A program made the position numbers and the translations under genes. Below are positions 35,809 through 44,672 of a stretch of 64,000 bases of DNA, piece by piece (position 1 is the stretch's first letter; every line of letters starts with the position of its first letter). This DNA is from Lacibacter sp. H407 (lineage in GTDB: Bacteria; Bacteroidota; Bacteroidia; Chitinophagales; Chitinophagaceae). Location of the stretch: positions 930,001 through 994,000 of the forward strand of contig NZ_JBBKTU010000001.1 of assembly GCF_037892605.1 (NCBI RefSeq). The letters run 5' to 3'. The notes under the pieces are model-generated. The model searched no databases. It was not told where the DNA came from and saw only the letters and a list, made by a program, of their open reading frames with translations.

Positions 35809-37128
35809 ATGAACAACGATAACAAATCACGCAGGGATTTTGTAAAAAATTCTTCGCTGCTTGCCGGTGGTCTCATCATGAGTCCCCTCTTTTCAAATGC
35901 TAATTTCTTTTCCGGTGCCGATGAAACTATCAAGGTTGCATTGGTTGGTTGTGGCGGTCGTGGTACCGGTGCTGCCATGCAGGCATTGCTCACAAAACAA
36001 AATGTAAAACTGGTAGCAATGGCCGATGCATTCCGTGACCGCATCGACAACTGTTATAGAACATTAACGAAAGATGATGGATCAGGTTCTTCTGTTAAAT
36101 CAAGAGTTGATGTTCCTGAGGAGCGCAAGTTTGTTGGCTTTGATGCTTATGCAAAAGCAATTGCATTGGCTGATGTGGTGATCCTTACCACACCTCCGGG
36201 TTTCCGCCCAATTCATTTTGAAGAAGCGATCAACAAAGGCAAGCATGTGTTCATGGAAAAACCGGTAGCAACTGATCCTGTTGGTATTCGCAGAGTGTTG
36301 GAAGCTGCTGAAAAGGCAAAACAACAAAAGCTGAACGTGGTGGTTGGTTTGCAACGTCGCTATCAAAATTCTTACCGTGAATTATATAAACGCAAAGACG
36401 TAATTGGTGACATCACATCTGCACAAGCCTGGTGGAACAATGATGGTGTTTGGGTGAACAAACGCAAATACGGACAAACAGAAATGGAATACCAGATGCG
36501 TAACTGGTATTACTTCAACTGGCTTTGCGGCGATCATATCGTAGAACAACACATTCATAATATTGATGTGGTGAACTGGTTCAAAGGTGGCTTCCCTGTT
36601 AAAGCACAAGGTATGGGCGGAAGACAAGTACGTAAAGGAAAAGATCATGGTGAAATTTTCGATCATCACTTTGTTGAGTTTACGTATGCCGATGGTTCTG
36701 TGCTGAACAGTCAGTGCCGTCATATTCCTGGTACCATGAGTCGTGTAGATGAATTGATCGTTGGTACCAAAGGAAGTATTAAAGGTGATGCAGCAACAAT
36801 TCTTGATGCAAAAGGAAAACCCATTTTCCAGTTCGATAAGAAAGGAGAAAACAATCCTTACCAGAACGAACATGATGAACTGTTTGCAGCCATTGCAAAA
36901 GGTGAATACAAATTTGCTGATGCAGAAATTGGTGCTAAGAGTACACTTACTGCAATCATGGGTCGTATGGCAACATATTCCGGCCAAATGCTTGAGTGGG
37001 ATAAAATTTTAGCATCCAACCTCAATCTTCAACCAAAGAAATACGATTGGGATGCAGCACCTCCTATTCTTCCAAATGATGATGGTTATTACCCTGTTGC
37101 AATACCGGGTGTTACAAAATATGTGTAA
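35809..37128 (+). CDS. Gfo/Idh/MocA-family oxidoreductase with Tat signal
   Basis: 439 residues. The start has SRRDFVKNSSLLAGGLIMSP, a twin-arginine export signal. The Rossmann fold begins IKVALVGCGGRGTGAAM; the family EKP motif is at HVFMEKPVATDP, and the second domain contains WYYFNWLCGDHIVEQHIHNI with the catalytic-type His. Members oxidise or rearrange sugars using bound NAD(P). An exported enzyme of this family is common in Bacteroidota. It may work with the nearby TIM-barrel protein; substrate is unknown. A strong terminator follows. Confidence 0.9.
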   Translation: MNNDNKSRRDFVKNSSLLAGGLIMSPLFSNANFFSGADETIKVALVGCGGRGTGAAMQALLTKQNVKLVAMADAFRDRIDNCYRTLTKDDGSGSSVKSRVDVPEERKFVGFDAYAKAIALADVVILTTPPGFRPIHFEEAINKGKHVFMEKPVATDPVGIRRVLEAAEKAKQQKLNVVVGLQRRYQNSYRELYKRKDVIGDITSAQAWWNNDGVWVNKRKYGQTEMEYQMRNWYYFNWLCGDHIVEQHIHNIDVVNWFKGGFPVKAQGMGGRQVRKGKDHGEIFDHHFVEFTYADGSVLNSQCRHIPGTMSRVDELIVGTKGSIKGDAATILDAKGKPIFQFDKKGENNPYQNEHDELFAAIAKGEYKFADAEIGAKSTLTAIMGRMATYSGQMLEWDKILASNLNLQPKKYDWDAAPPILPNDDGYYPVAIPGVTKYV

Positions 37129-37143
37129 ATAGTTTTCATTGAT

Positions 37144-37174
37144 AAAAAAGCCATCAGTTAGTGATGGCTTTTTT
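37144..37174 (+). terminator. Intrinsic terminator after the Gfo/Idh gene
   Basis: A perfect 13-bp stem including the A/T tracts (37144-37156 with 37162-37174), 5-nt loop and a following T-run. Confidence 0.88.
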
Positions 37175-37274
37175 TTATGCGTTATAAACAGCATAAAACT
37201 TTCCCGCTTACCCACTTCCCCGCATATCTTAAACTACATTTTACTAACTTGTCTTGGCTTAAAGGATACAACTT

Positions 37275-37916
37275 ATGGATATTACCATTTACTTAGAAGA
37301 AGCCGCACAGGTTTCTGCTGCATTCATCATTGGTGCAGTTATTGGACTTGAACGTGAGTTCCGCAATAAACCTGCAGGTTTTCGTACCATGATCTTCATT
37401 TGTGTTGGTTCCTGTTTGTATACCATTCTTTCAAAAGAAAGTAACACCGTTAGTCCGGATCGTATTGCCAGCAATATTGTAACAGGTGTTGGTTTTATTG
37501 GAGCAGGTGTAATTTTTAAGGAGGGTATTTCAGTAAACGGCTTAACCACATCAGCACTCATCTGGATCATAGCGGCATTGGGCATGGCTATTGGTTATAA
37601 AAACTATCCAATAGCGATTGTTGTAACAAGTATGGTAGTAATTGCCTTATTTGTTCTGGAGCCGGTACAACGTTTTATCAACCGCTTCCACAAAGTGAAA
37701 GATTATAAGATCAAAACATCCGACACAACCGATGCGTTAAAAAATGAAATGGAATCCTTTTTCGAATCGCACGATATCAGTTACCGCTGCGTAAAAATGA
37801 ACAAAGAAAATAACGAGGCTATTTATGTCTACCGTATTGGTGCTCCGAAGGATGATTACGATATTGTAAATGAATTTCTGTTAAAACATAAAAGCATCAA
37901 TAGCTTTGATATTTAA
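37275..37916 (+). CDS. MgtC/SapB-family inner-membrane protein
   Basis: 213 residues. The N-terminal 135 residues hold four to five membrane helices with the family signature: GAVIGLEREFRNKPAGFRTM, then NIVTGVGFIGAGVIFKEG and GLTTSALIWIIAALGMAIG. A cytosolic ACT-like C-terminal domain of about 75 residues follows. MgtC-type proteins support growth at low magnesium and modulate ATP synthase in some bacteria, though the role of general SapB homologues is open. It lies 30 bp before paaG on the same strand and could be cotranscribed with it, without an obvious functional tie. Confidence 0.9.
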   Translation: MDITIYLEEAAQVSAAFIIGAVIGLEREFRNKPAGFRTMIFICVGSCLYTILSKESNTVSPDRIASNIVTGVGFIGAGVIFKEGISVNGLTTSALIWIIAALGMAIGYKNYPIAIVVTSMVVIALFVLEPVQRFINRFHKVKDYKIKTSDTTDALKNEMESFFESHDISYRCVKMNKENNEAIYVYRIGAPKDDYDIVNEFLLKHKSINSFDI

Positions 37917-37945
37917 TTTTTTACTGACTCTATAACAATTGCTTT

Positions 37946-38722
37946 ATGTCATCCATTCTGTTTGAAATAAAAGATTCCATCGCCTTTATTACACTCAATC
38001 GTCCCGATAAATTCAATTCGTTTAACCGTGAGATGGCATTGTTGCTGCAAAACAAGCTGGATGAATGTGCATCAATGCAGGAAATACGTTGTGTATATAT
38101 CACCGGAGCAGGAAAGGCTTTCTGTGCCGGACAGGATATTGGTGAGCTTGTTGGTGAAAATAAAATTGAGTTGGCACAAATTTTATCAGAACATTACAAC
38201 CCAATTGTGAAACGTATCCGCAATTTGCCAAAGCCGGTAATTGCAGCAATAAATGGAGTGGCAGCTGGTGCGGGTGCCAACATTGCTTTGTGTTGCGACA
38301 TTGTGGTTGCTGCAGAATCAGCTTCGTTTATCCAGGCGTTTTCTAAAATCGGATTGATCCCCGACAGTGGCGGTACGTTTACACTTCCCCGTTTGATCGG
38401 TTGGCAAAAAGCAAGTGCGTTAATGATGACGGGCGACAAAGTTTCTGCGAATGAAGCCGAACGACTGGGTATGATCTACAAAGTATTTGCCGATGTAACG
38501 TTTGAAGAAGAAAGTAAAAAAATTGCGAATACTATTTCGCTAATGCCAACGAAAGGCCTGGCTTATACCAAACAGGTGCTGAATGCTTCGCTCACCAATT
38601 CATGGGATGAGCAACTTCAACTGGAAGATGCGTTTCAACAGAAAGCCGCTTCAACAGAAGATTATCAGGAAGGCATCAATGCCTTCTTAGAAAAAAGACA
38701 GGCGGCATTCAAAGGAATATAA
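37946..38722 (+). CDS. paaG: Ring-1,2-epoxyphenylacetyl-CoA isomerase
   Basis: 258 residues, crotonase superfamily. Oxyanion-hole segments are AGKAFCAGQDIGEL and NGVAAGAGANIALCCD, and the catalytic-type Asp is in KIGLIPDSGGTFTLPR, as in PaaG rather than plain enoyl-CoA hydratase. The whole sequence follows E. coli PaaG closely (LNRPDKFNSFN, ITGAGKAFCAGQD, YNPIVKRIRNLPKPVIAAIN, SADYREG-type STEDYQEGINAFLEKRQ). It converts the epoxide made by PaaABCE to the oxepin ring. It lies about 4.4 kb beyond paaD in the second paa block. Confidence 0.92.
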   Translation: MSSILFEIKDSIAFITLNRPDKFNSFNREMALLLQNKLDECASMQEIRCVYITGAGKAFCAGQDIGELVGENKIELAQILSEHYNPIVKRIRNLPKPVIAAINGVAAGAGANIALCCDIVVAAESASFIQAFSKIGLIPDSGGTFTLPRLIGWQKASALMMTGDKVSANEAERLGMIYKVFADVTFEEESKKIANTISLMPTKGLAYTKQVLNASLTNSWDEQLQLEDAFQQKAASTEDYQEGINAFLEKRQAAFKGI

Positions 38723-38723
38723 A

Positions 38724-38751
38724 GGCCCGTCACAAAAAAATGTAACGGGCC
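38724..38751. terminator. Hairpin between convergent paaG and T9SS genes
   Basis: An 11-bp stem with one mismatch (38724-38734 with 38741-38751, ggcccgtcaca / tgtaacgggcc). A poly-A/T stretch lies in the loop rather than after the stem. It probably ends both transcripts. Confidence 0.6.
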
Positions 38752-38775
38752 GGGCAGGTGGTTTCGGAAGCTATC

Positions 38776-40227
38776 TTAATTAGCTTTAATAAAACGGAAC
38801 GTTTGCATATTCCCTACATCATCTTTTAATTGCAGAAGATATGACCCTGCAGAAAGAATCCCCAGGTCAAAATTCATTTTATGATCCCCTTTTGTAAAAT
38901 GTTGGTTGTATTTATAGATCAACACGCCCGATGCATTGGTAATAGTTGCAGTAATGAATGCATTTTGCTGTAGCGAAAAACTGAGGGTTGTTTTATCTTT
39001 TACCGGGTTTGGATAAAGCGTAGCTCTGTTGGTTGCAGCAACATTGATCCGGATCGTTTTTGAATATCCGATCGTTCCATCAACATCCACTTGCTTAATA
39101 CGATAATAAAATGATCGGTTATTGATTTGCTGATGAGTAAACTGATACGAACGCAATCTGTTACTGTTGCCTGCAGCCACTACTCTTCCTTCTTCTGTAA
39201 AATCAGTTCCGTTCAATGAAGATTCAACTGTATAAAAAGCGGTATGCTGTTCTGATGCAGTTGACCAGTTGAGTATATTTTCATTCCCGTTATTCTTACC
39301 TGTCAATTCCAATGAACCAGCCGGTAAAATAGCCATCAACATGGTTACTGCAAAGGGAGAAAAACTTGTAAACCCTGAACGTGTAACCGTGTAAGGGTTC
39401 ATTCCGGATGCCATAATGTTTAACATTCCATAATCCCAGGCGGATGATGTGTAATGTGCAAGACGACTGAATACTCTATTGAAGCCTGTAAGCTCTAATG
39501 ATGCAGGCCATTGGCAGGTAAGGGTAGCGCTTGAACCACCATTCACCGTTTCGGAAACCATCCATGTTGCATTAACAGAGTTCGAATTCATCGTGTTGCC
39601 GGTTATTCCGTTTGTATAAACAGCAGTCAGCATTCGCACATTAAATACATCTGTGGTTGAAAACATTGCCAGTGAAATGGTGATCGGCGTATAAGCTACA
39701 GAAGTACCAACCGGAAAAGTTTTTGTGTCCAAGGCAGCTATCTGTTGTTTCAATTCACCTGTGCCGGTCGCAATTAAATAGGTATCGGTTCCGCCTCCAA
39801 CGATGCTTGCGCTGTTTCCAATCGTCATATTATAATTATCGAGTGATAATTTACCTGCAGTTAACGTTAATGTATTATTCACTGTTACAGCGGAGGAGAG
39901 CGTTGCAAGACCAGATGCTTTGTTGATGGTGAGTTTATAAAAAGGCGAAGTGCCCGTTGTAGTAATGTATTGTGCACCTGTACCATTTAATGTAAGCTCA
40001 CCGGTACCAACCGGAGTTGAAGCTTGGTTATTTGTATAACTTTCTTTCACATAAAATCTTCCATTGTTGGTCAGGGATGCAGAAGAAGCATTTGTGAAAT
40101 TACCAGTAACAGAAACAGTATCTGTATTGCCCGTAATATAGAAAATCCCGTTGTTCGTAATATCAACTTGTGCATTTGTAAGAAGTACAGTGCAAAAAAA
40201 TAAACAGGAACAGATTATTTTCCTCAT
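38776..40227 (-). CDS. Secreted protein with T9SS C-terminal sorting domain
   Basis: 483 residues, signal peptide ending near residue 20 (LLTNAQV). Residues about 20-300 contain repetitive beta-rich sequence with GTGELTLNGTGAQYI and TLTAGKLSLDNYNMTIG, like autotransporter-type beta-solenoids. A fibronectin-like module (about 310-400, ILNWSTASEQHTAFYTVESS, FYYRIKQVDVDGTIGYSKTI) and a type A sorting domain (YPNPVKDKTTLSF to FRFIKAN) follow. The module pair is the same as in the protein at 15623-16729. It lies 23 bp after the beta-helix gene and is probably cotranscribed. Surface exposed; function unknown. Confidence 0.82.
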   Translation of the reverse strand: MRKIICSCLFFCTVLLTNAQVDITNNGIFYITGNTDTVSVTGNFTNASSASLTNNGRFYVKESYTNNQASTPVGTGELTLNGTGAQYITTTGTSPFYKLTINKASGLATLSSAVTVNNTLTLTAGKLSLDNYNMTIGNSASIVGGGTDTYLIATGTGELKQQIAALDTKTFPVGTSVAYTPITISLAMFSTTDVFNVRMLTAVYTNGITGNTMNSNSVNATWMVSETVNGGSSATLTCQWPASLELTGFNRVFSRLAHYTSSAWDYGMLNIMASGMNPYTVTRSGFTSFSPFAVTMLMAILPAGSLELTGKNNGNENILNWSTASEQHTAFYTVESSLNGTDFTEEGRVVAAGNSNRLRSYQFTHQQINNRSFYYRIKQVDVDGTIGYSKTIRINVAATNRATLYPNPVKDKTTLSFSLQQNAFITATITNASGVLIYKYNQHFTKGDHKMNFDLGILSAGSYLLQLKDDVGNMQTFRFIKAN

Positions 40228-40250
40228 AGCATTTGAATATTTATCCCGGT

Positions 40251-41786
40251 TTATTTAATGGTCAGGTTCATTGTTTCAACCGTCATGCTGCTGGCATCAG
40301 ATGTGTTAGCTGCCCAAATTTCAACATAATCGTTTGTTGAAAGCTGCACGGTGCAGGTAATTGTAAGTGAGCCTTTATCTACACCCGTAGATAAACGCAT
40401 TGCCTGTTCTGATTCAGGAAGTTTTACCCCGTTTTTATAAATGTAGAAGGAAAAATATTTATTGGCTGACTGTGAAGTAACACTCACAGACGCCACTACA
40501 GAAAACCGACGGGTTTTAATACCATCATACACTAACCTGTTACTTGTTGATGAACTAACCCTGAAAAAACCAACGCCAGTTGTTGTGCATAATACTTTTG
40601 TAGGCGTGTTAACGGCTGAAAATGTTGTTGCAGCAGCAGACGTAAGATAAAGATTACCTGTTGCCACATCATCTTTTTCGGTAGTGATACCGGGACATTC
40701 CACTTCCCATTTTCCGGAGAAGGTTCCGTTCACCCTTGTTCCGGTACCCATCATCGCTGTATTCTTGAATGTTGCGGCATCTGTAATATCTACAATACCT
40801 GCTACATCAAGTTCTACTGCTGAGTTAGCACTCGAACCATGACTAAACCCACCGAGTTTTTCAATCATTGAAAATGTTCCTACCAATTTCTCAAACGTAT
40901 TAGAGTTTGTAGAGAACCAGGCTGTATTATCCAATAAAAGATGGTTCACATCCTGGTAGGTAATACCATTTGTGTTGCCTGAATAATTTACAACACTGAA
41001 GAAAACAATGTATCCTCCTTTCACTAAGCCAACATCTTTACAGTTGGCAATTACATTATCTCTGAAAACAAGATTTTCAGTTGAGGCAAGATCTAGATTA
41101 AAAAGCTTTGCACCGGTAGTAATTGCTGCCAGTGTAAGTGTTTTAATGGTTCCGCCTTTTGTACCGGTAAACAATTCGCCACTGGCCGGAGTATAGATCA
41201 GTTTATCATTATTGGCATCTTTCCCGATCAAATAGCAACCATTTAAGTTGATCTTACTCGTAAGCATGATGGTACCGTTAATTTCATAGGTAGTACCGGC
41301 AGCTAATGTAATAACACCCGATACAGGTGCAGGTAAATCGGCAGTAGATTGTACTAACACAAAATTATTTCTGGCTTTTACTATACCGGAACTGATGATG
41401 TTCCAGTTACTCCCGTCACTGATCACAGTCACCGTTGCTTTGGAATTAGAAAGTAACAGCGCTGTATTCCCGTCAATTGTTTGGGATGATGTGGTTGCCA
41501 GCGTTACAACGGGCATCGGTGTTGTTGAGCTGATATTTTTTATTGTGTACATTCTTCCTGCACAGGCGCTGGCGTTCGGCAGCGTAACGGTTGCAGCTGA
41601 GGCGCCGGTAAACAATAAGGTTTGATCAGTAGAGCCAGCCGTGGTAGAAGATGTAAAACTTCGGGAGTTGAGTGATAATGACCCACGTATATCTAAAGTA
41701 GATACGGGCGACGTGGTTCCGATCCCAATCTGGGCATTCACATTTACCAAACATGCACAAAAAAATAAAGCAAAAACGATTTTCAT
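40251..41786 (-). CDS. Secreted beta-helix protein with tail-fibre-like N-terminus
   Basis: 511 residues, signal peptide ending about residue 18 (NVNAQ). The mature start IGIGTTSPVSTLDIRG is the motif found at the head of many Bacteroidota tail-fibre-like surface proteins. Residues about 130-330 have the short repeating strands of a parallel beta-helix (INLNGCYLIGKDANNDKLIY, LVFRDNVIANCKDVGLVKGG). The C-terminal 150 residues look like a jelly-roll or trimer-forming domain. There is no sorting domain of the type A kind; its neighbour on the same strand has one. A polysaccharide- or surface-binding role is possible but unproved. Confidence 0.78.
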   Translation of the reverse strand: MKIVFALFFCACLVNVNAQIGIGTTSPVSTLDIRGSLSLNSRSFTSSTTAGSTDQTLLFTGASAATVTLPNASACAGRMYTIKNISSTTPMPVVTLATTSSQTIDGNTALLLSNSKATVTVISDGSNWNIISSGIVKARNNFVLVQSTADLPAPVSGVITLAAGTTYEINGTIMLTSKINLNGCYLIGKDANNDKLIYTPASGELFTGTKGGTIKTLTLAAITTGAKLFNLDLASTENLVFRDNVIANCKDVGLVKGGYIVFFSVVNYSGNTNGITYQDVNHLLLDNTAWFSTNSNTFEKLVGTFSMIEKLGGFSHGSSANSAVELDVAGIVDITDAATFKNTAMMGTGTRVNGTFSGKWEVECPGITTEKDDVATGNLYLTSAAATTFSAVNTPTKVLCTTTGVGFFRVSSSTSNRLVYDGIKTRRFSVVASVSVTSQSANKYFSFYIYKNGVKLPESEQAMRLSTGVDKGSLTITCTVQLSTNDYVEIWAANTSDASSMTVETMNLTIK

Positions 41787-42015
41787 TGGATATGGAATAA
41801 GGATTATAAATTAAAGCGAACCTTACGTTCGAATTAAGAAGTAAAAGTAGACGAACTAATCAGTTTCCTTTATAGAACATTAATCTAATGTTTACTCGTT
41901 TTTCTACTACAATTGTCTATTTAACCCTTATTCCTTCTACTTGTTTTTACTTAGCAGAATCCGTGGCTCGTTCGATGAAAATGAAGCATTTGAAAATAAT
42001 GATGTAAACTTGATC

Positions 42016-42438
42016 ATGAGCACAGATCAAACTGCCGAAAATGTTGTTTCTCACATGATGCAACACGACCTGTTCAGCCAATGGCTGGGCATTGAAGTAA
42101 TACACATTAAAGAAGGATACAGTAAAATAAAAATGACGGTACGTCCTGAAATGATCAACGGCTTTGGGATCGTACATGGAGGCGTTGCTTTTTCGTTGGG
42201 CGACAGCGCCTTTGCATTTGCCTGCAATAACCGGAATAATTTATCAGTAGCATTAGACACATCCATCAATTTTATTAAGCCCGTACATGTGGGTGATGTA
42301 TTAACAGCTGAAGCAAAAGAATTGCACAACGGCCGATCAACAGGTTTGTATCATATTCAGATCTTTAACCAGAAAGATCATTTGGTAGCACAGTTTAAAG
42401 GAACCTGTTACCGCACAGGCAAGCCACTTATTTCATAA
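42016..42438 (+). CDS. paaI: PaaI-type hotdog-fold acyl-CoA thioesterase
   Basis: 140 residues from ATG 42016. A TTG at 41941 would add 25 residues that do not fit the family. The hotdog core has MINGFGIVHGGVAFSLGDSA (catalytic-type HGG and the Asp) and SINFIKPVHVGDVLTAEAKE. PaaI releases CoA from phenylacetyl-CoA or ring-hydroxylated dead-end thioesters and so protects the CoA pool in the phenylacetate pathway. It sits between paaG and paaY on the same strand, though a minus-strand pair separates it from paaG. Confidence 0.88.
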   Translation: MSTDQTAENVVSHMMQHDLFSQWLGIEVIHIKEGYSKIKMTVRPEMINGFGIVHGGVAFSLGDSAFAFACNNRNNLSVALDTSINFIKPVHVGDVLTAEAKELHNGRSTGLYHIQIFNQKDHLVAQFKGTCYRTGKPLIS

Positions 42439-42512
42439 CGATCATTGTAAGAACAATCCTTTTTTTATACTTTGTAAAAGGAGTCCCCTCTTTTCACCCA
42501 AAATCAAAGTAT

Positions 42513-43202
42513 ATGAAACAATTATCGTATTGGGCTAAGCTTCATCCAAAAACAGCAAGAGTTAGTATCATCTTGCTTCATATCCCTTTAAACATTGCAG
42601 GTATTGTAACGGGTTTACTTTTATTCGATCTCAATGTTTCAATGGGGCAAGCATTTATTTACTCTCTCATTACCATTACACTACTTTTATTTCTTTTTGA
42701 ACGGAAGAAAACTCCTTACTACACCCGGAAATTTCTGCATCTCACCATGGCAGTATGTACGTATTTACTATTTGTTTTTGCAGGAAACCAGGTACATCAA
42801 CCGAAACCTTATTTCCCGTTCAGCCAATCTGTTAATGCAGTTGGAACCTCCTTGTTATCAACAACCATTTCTAAACCCTTACAAGCGAAAGAAAAAAAGC
42901 CGCAAAAAAAATTAAGCCGGAAGGAATCGAAGAACCTGTTTCTAAAAGTTGATGAAAAAGTTAACAACTTACCGCTTTGGGCGAAAATAGTTTTGATCTT
43001 TTTGGCGGTTGTTGTTGCAGCAGGTCTTCTGTATGTACTGGCAGCATTGGCATGTACAATTTCCTGTAATGGCTCCGAAGCATTGGCTGTAATTGTTGCA
43101 CTCGTGGGTACATTTGGAATTGTATTTGGCGCTATTCGTTTAATTCAGGCTATTCTCGGAAAAAAACGAAGGAAAAAGAGAAGTACATCAACCACAGATT
43201 GA
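42513..43202 (+). CDS. Membrane protein of unknown function
   Basis: 229 residues. About five hydrophobic segments: near residues 18-38, 45-60, 72-92, 158-180 and 192-212. The middle (about 100-150) is a long polar, basic stretch (KEKKPQKKLSRKESKNLFLK), and the C-terminus is basic and Ser/Thr-rich (KKRRKKRSTSTTD), probably cytosolic. No family was recognised. It lies between paaI and paaY on the same strand, 75 bp and 30 bp away, so it may be part of this transcript. A link to aromatic catabolism is not shown. Confidence 0.75.
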   Translation: MKQLSYWAKLHPKTARVSIILLHIPLNIAGIVTGLLLFDLNVSMGQAFIYSLITITLLLFLFERKKTPYYTRKFLHLTMAVCTYLLFVFAGNQVHQPKPYFPFSQSVNAVGTSLLSTTISKPLQAKEKKPQKKLSRKESKNLFLKVDEKVNNLPLWAKIVLIFLAVVVAAGLLYVLAALACTISCNGSEALAVIVALVGTFGIVFGAIRLIQAILGKKRRKKRSTSTTD

Positions 43203-43232
43203 TTTTACCTTCGTATCAATTTTTGCTTAGTC

Positions 43233-43826
43233 ATGATTTATTCCTTCAAAGGTTTTATACCGGTTGTACATGAAACTTCGTTTGTACATCCGCAGGCAAC
43301 AGTAACCGGCAATGTAATTATTGGCAAGCATTGTTATATTGGACCCGGTGCTGCATTACGTGGCGATTGGGGTGGCATTGTTTTAGAAGATGGTTGCAAC
43401 GTGCAGGAGAATTGTACCATTCATATGTTTCCCGGAGTTACGGTTTTGTTGAAGGAAGGAGCACATATTGGTCATGGTGCAGTCATACATGGTGCAACTA
43501 TTGGCCGCAACTGTTTGGTTGGGATGAACAGCGTGATCATGGATAATGTTCAGTTGGGTGATGAATGTATTGTTGGCGCCCTGAGTTTTATTAAAGAGGG
43601 TGAAGTGTTTGAACCACGCAGTTTAATTGTTGGCAACCCTGCAAAAAAAATAAAAGAAGTGAGCGATGAAATGGTCGGTTGGAAAACAAAAGGAACACAA
43701 CTCTATCAATCATTACCTAATGAAATGATGGAAGAATGGGAAGCTTGTGAACCGTTACGGAAAATTCCTGCCGACAGACCAGCACAGGAAAAATTATATG
43801 AGAACTGGAAGAAAATGAAAGAATAA
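43233..43826 (+). CDS. paaY: PaaY-like hexapeptide-repeat protein (gamma-carbonic-anhydrase family)
   Basis: 197 residues. Left-handed beta-helix with hexapeptide repeats (VTGNVIIGKHCYIGPGAALR, GDWGGIVLEDGCNVQENC) and metal-binding His residues in ENCTIHMF and GAHIGHGAVIHG. It follows E. coli PaaY along its whole length, including SFVHPQATV, NCLVGMNSVIMD, LIVGNPAKKIKEVSDE and WKTKGTQLYQ. PaaY is a thioesterase of the phenylacetate pathway that removes dead-end CoA esters, with a carbonic-anhydrase-like fold. It closes the second paa block and is followed by a terminator. Confidence 0.9.
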   Translation: MIYSFKGFIPVVHETSFVHPQATVTGNVIIGKHCYIGPGAALRGDWGGIVLEDGCNVQENCTIHMFPGVTVLLKEGAHIGHGAVIHGATIGRNCLVGMNSVIMDNVQLGDECIVGALSFIKEGEVFEPRSLIVGNPAKKIKEVSDEMVGWKTKGTQLYQSLPNEMMEEWEACEPLRKIPADRPAQEKLYENWKKMKE

Positions 43827-43832
43827 ATTTAA

Positions 43833-43858
43833 AAAGCCCCTGTCGTAACAGGGGCTTT
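43833..43858 (+). terminator. Intrinsic terminator after paaY
   Basis: A perfect 11-bp stem (43833-43843 with 43848-43858, aaagcccctgt / acaggggcttt), 4-nt loop, with a pyrimidine-rich tail. It also serves the convergent membrane-protein pair. Confidence 0.85.
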
Positions 43859-43871
43859 CTCTTTCTAAAAT

Positions 43872-44279
43872 TTATGCATTTCGTTGTTCAGCATTTCTCA
43901 CTATTTCGGCAATGCGACTTTTCTCTTTCGAAACTCTTCTTCCACGAAAGAAGAGGTAAAGATTAAAGAACAACATAATGCCTAAATAAATACTAAAGCC
44001 ACCAATTTTGTAACTCAGTATTTCAAGCATTGTTTGTCCGTCCAGAATTTCTGCTGCTATTTCCATGATCACTAATGCAAAGCCAAGATTCAATAAATAA
44101 AATCCTGTTTTAAATAAGGTATTGGTTGATGTGGCTATTTCTTCTTTGCCATGAAAAATATCAAGCATGAATGTTCGGCTGTTTTTAAACAATACATAGG
44201 CTACATACCAGGTAAGAGAAATAACAATTGGAAGATAAATAAGGTAGGCGGCGAAGTTGAAAGAAGCTTTCATGATCAT
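43872..44279 (-). CDS. Small membrane protein, paralogue of its upstream neighbour
   Basis: 135 residues with about four membrane helices (about 10-30, 55-75, 90-115) and a charged C-terminal tail (RGRRVSKEKSRIAEIVRNAE). Unknown family. It resembles the adjacent 120-residue protein: both have a motif like SRTFMLDIFHGKEE / GRLYILNLLNGDEA and GFYLLNLGFALVIM / GYYLLNLGYAAMMI. Its start codon overlaps the stop of that gene by ATGA (44276-44279), so the pair is translationally coupled. They probably work as a hetero-oligomer; function is unknown. Confidence 0.75.
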   Translation of the reverse strand: MIMKASFNFAAYLIYLPIVISLTWYVAYVLFKNSRTFMLDIFHGKEEIATSTNTLFKTGFYLLNLGFALVIMEIAAEILDGQTMLEILSYKIGGFSIYLGIMLFFNLYLFFRGRRVSKEKSRIAEIVRNAEQRNA

Positions 44280-44638
44280 TTGTTTTTAGAAGTGAGGGGA
44301 GATTGTTTTTGTTTGCTCAGAAAATAAATAACTGTCATGTTGATGAAATGAATCACTCCGAGTGTCAGCATAATGCGGCCGGTCATGATGCAGATACTGG
44401 TGAACAGATCGATCCAGTTTGTAATTGTTTCCCAAACGCTGATCATCATTGCAGCATAACCAAGGTTGAGAAGGTAATAGCCCACAAGTAATAACCTGTT
44501 GATGAAATTTGTCAGCGCTTCATCTCCGTTGAGTAAGTTGAGAATATAGAGCCTGCCATTTGTGTAAAACCGAAGCCCAACATGTACTGTAATAAGATAA
44601 GTGAGCAGTAAGTAAACGACGTAGGCGATTATGTTCAT
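44276..44638 (-). CDS. Small membrane protein, first gene of a paralogous pair
   Basis: 120 residues from ATG 44638 (MNIIAYVVYLLLTYLITVHV); an upstream start at 44695 would add 19 residues before the first helix and overlap the promoter box. About four membrane helices. It is a diverged copy of the downstream gene, with the shared LLNLG(Y/F)A core. A perfect -7 box TAAGTTTG (44665-44672) lies 27 nt before the ATG. The product may be part of a small membrane complex; no family was recognised. Confidence 0.75.
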   Translation of the reverse strand: MNIIAYVVYLLLTYLITVHVGLRFYTNGRLYILNLLNGDEALTNFINRLLLVGYYLLNLGYAAMMISVWETITNWIDLFTSICIMTGRIMLTLGVIHFINMTVIYFLSKQKQSPLTSKNK

Positions 44639-44664
44639 AAAATCCGTTTGATTGAATGACAGAA

Positions 44665-44672
44665 CAAACTTA
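44665..44672 (-). promoter_or_regulatory. Candidate -7 box for the paralogous membrane pair
   Basis: TAAGTTTG on the minus strand fits TAnnTTTG and lies 26-34 nt before the start codon. No TTTG at -33. Confidence 0.4.

Noticed and set aside
41941-42015. TTG start for the PaaI-type thioesterase
   Set aside because: It adds 25 residues not typical of the family; ATG 42016 is at the normal position.
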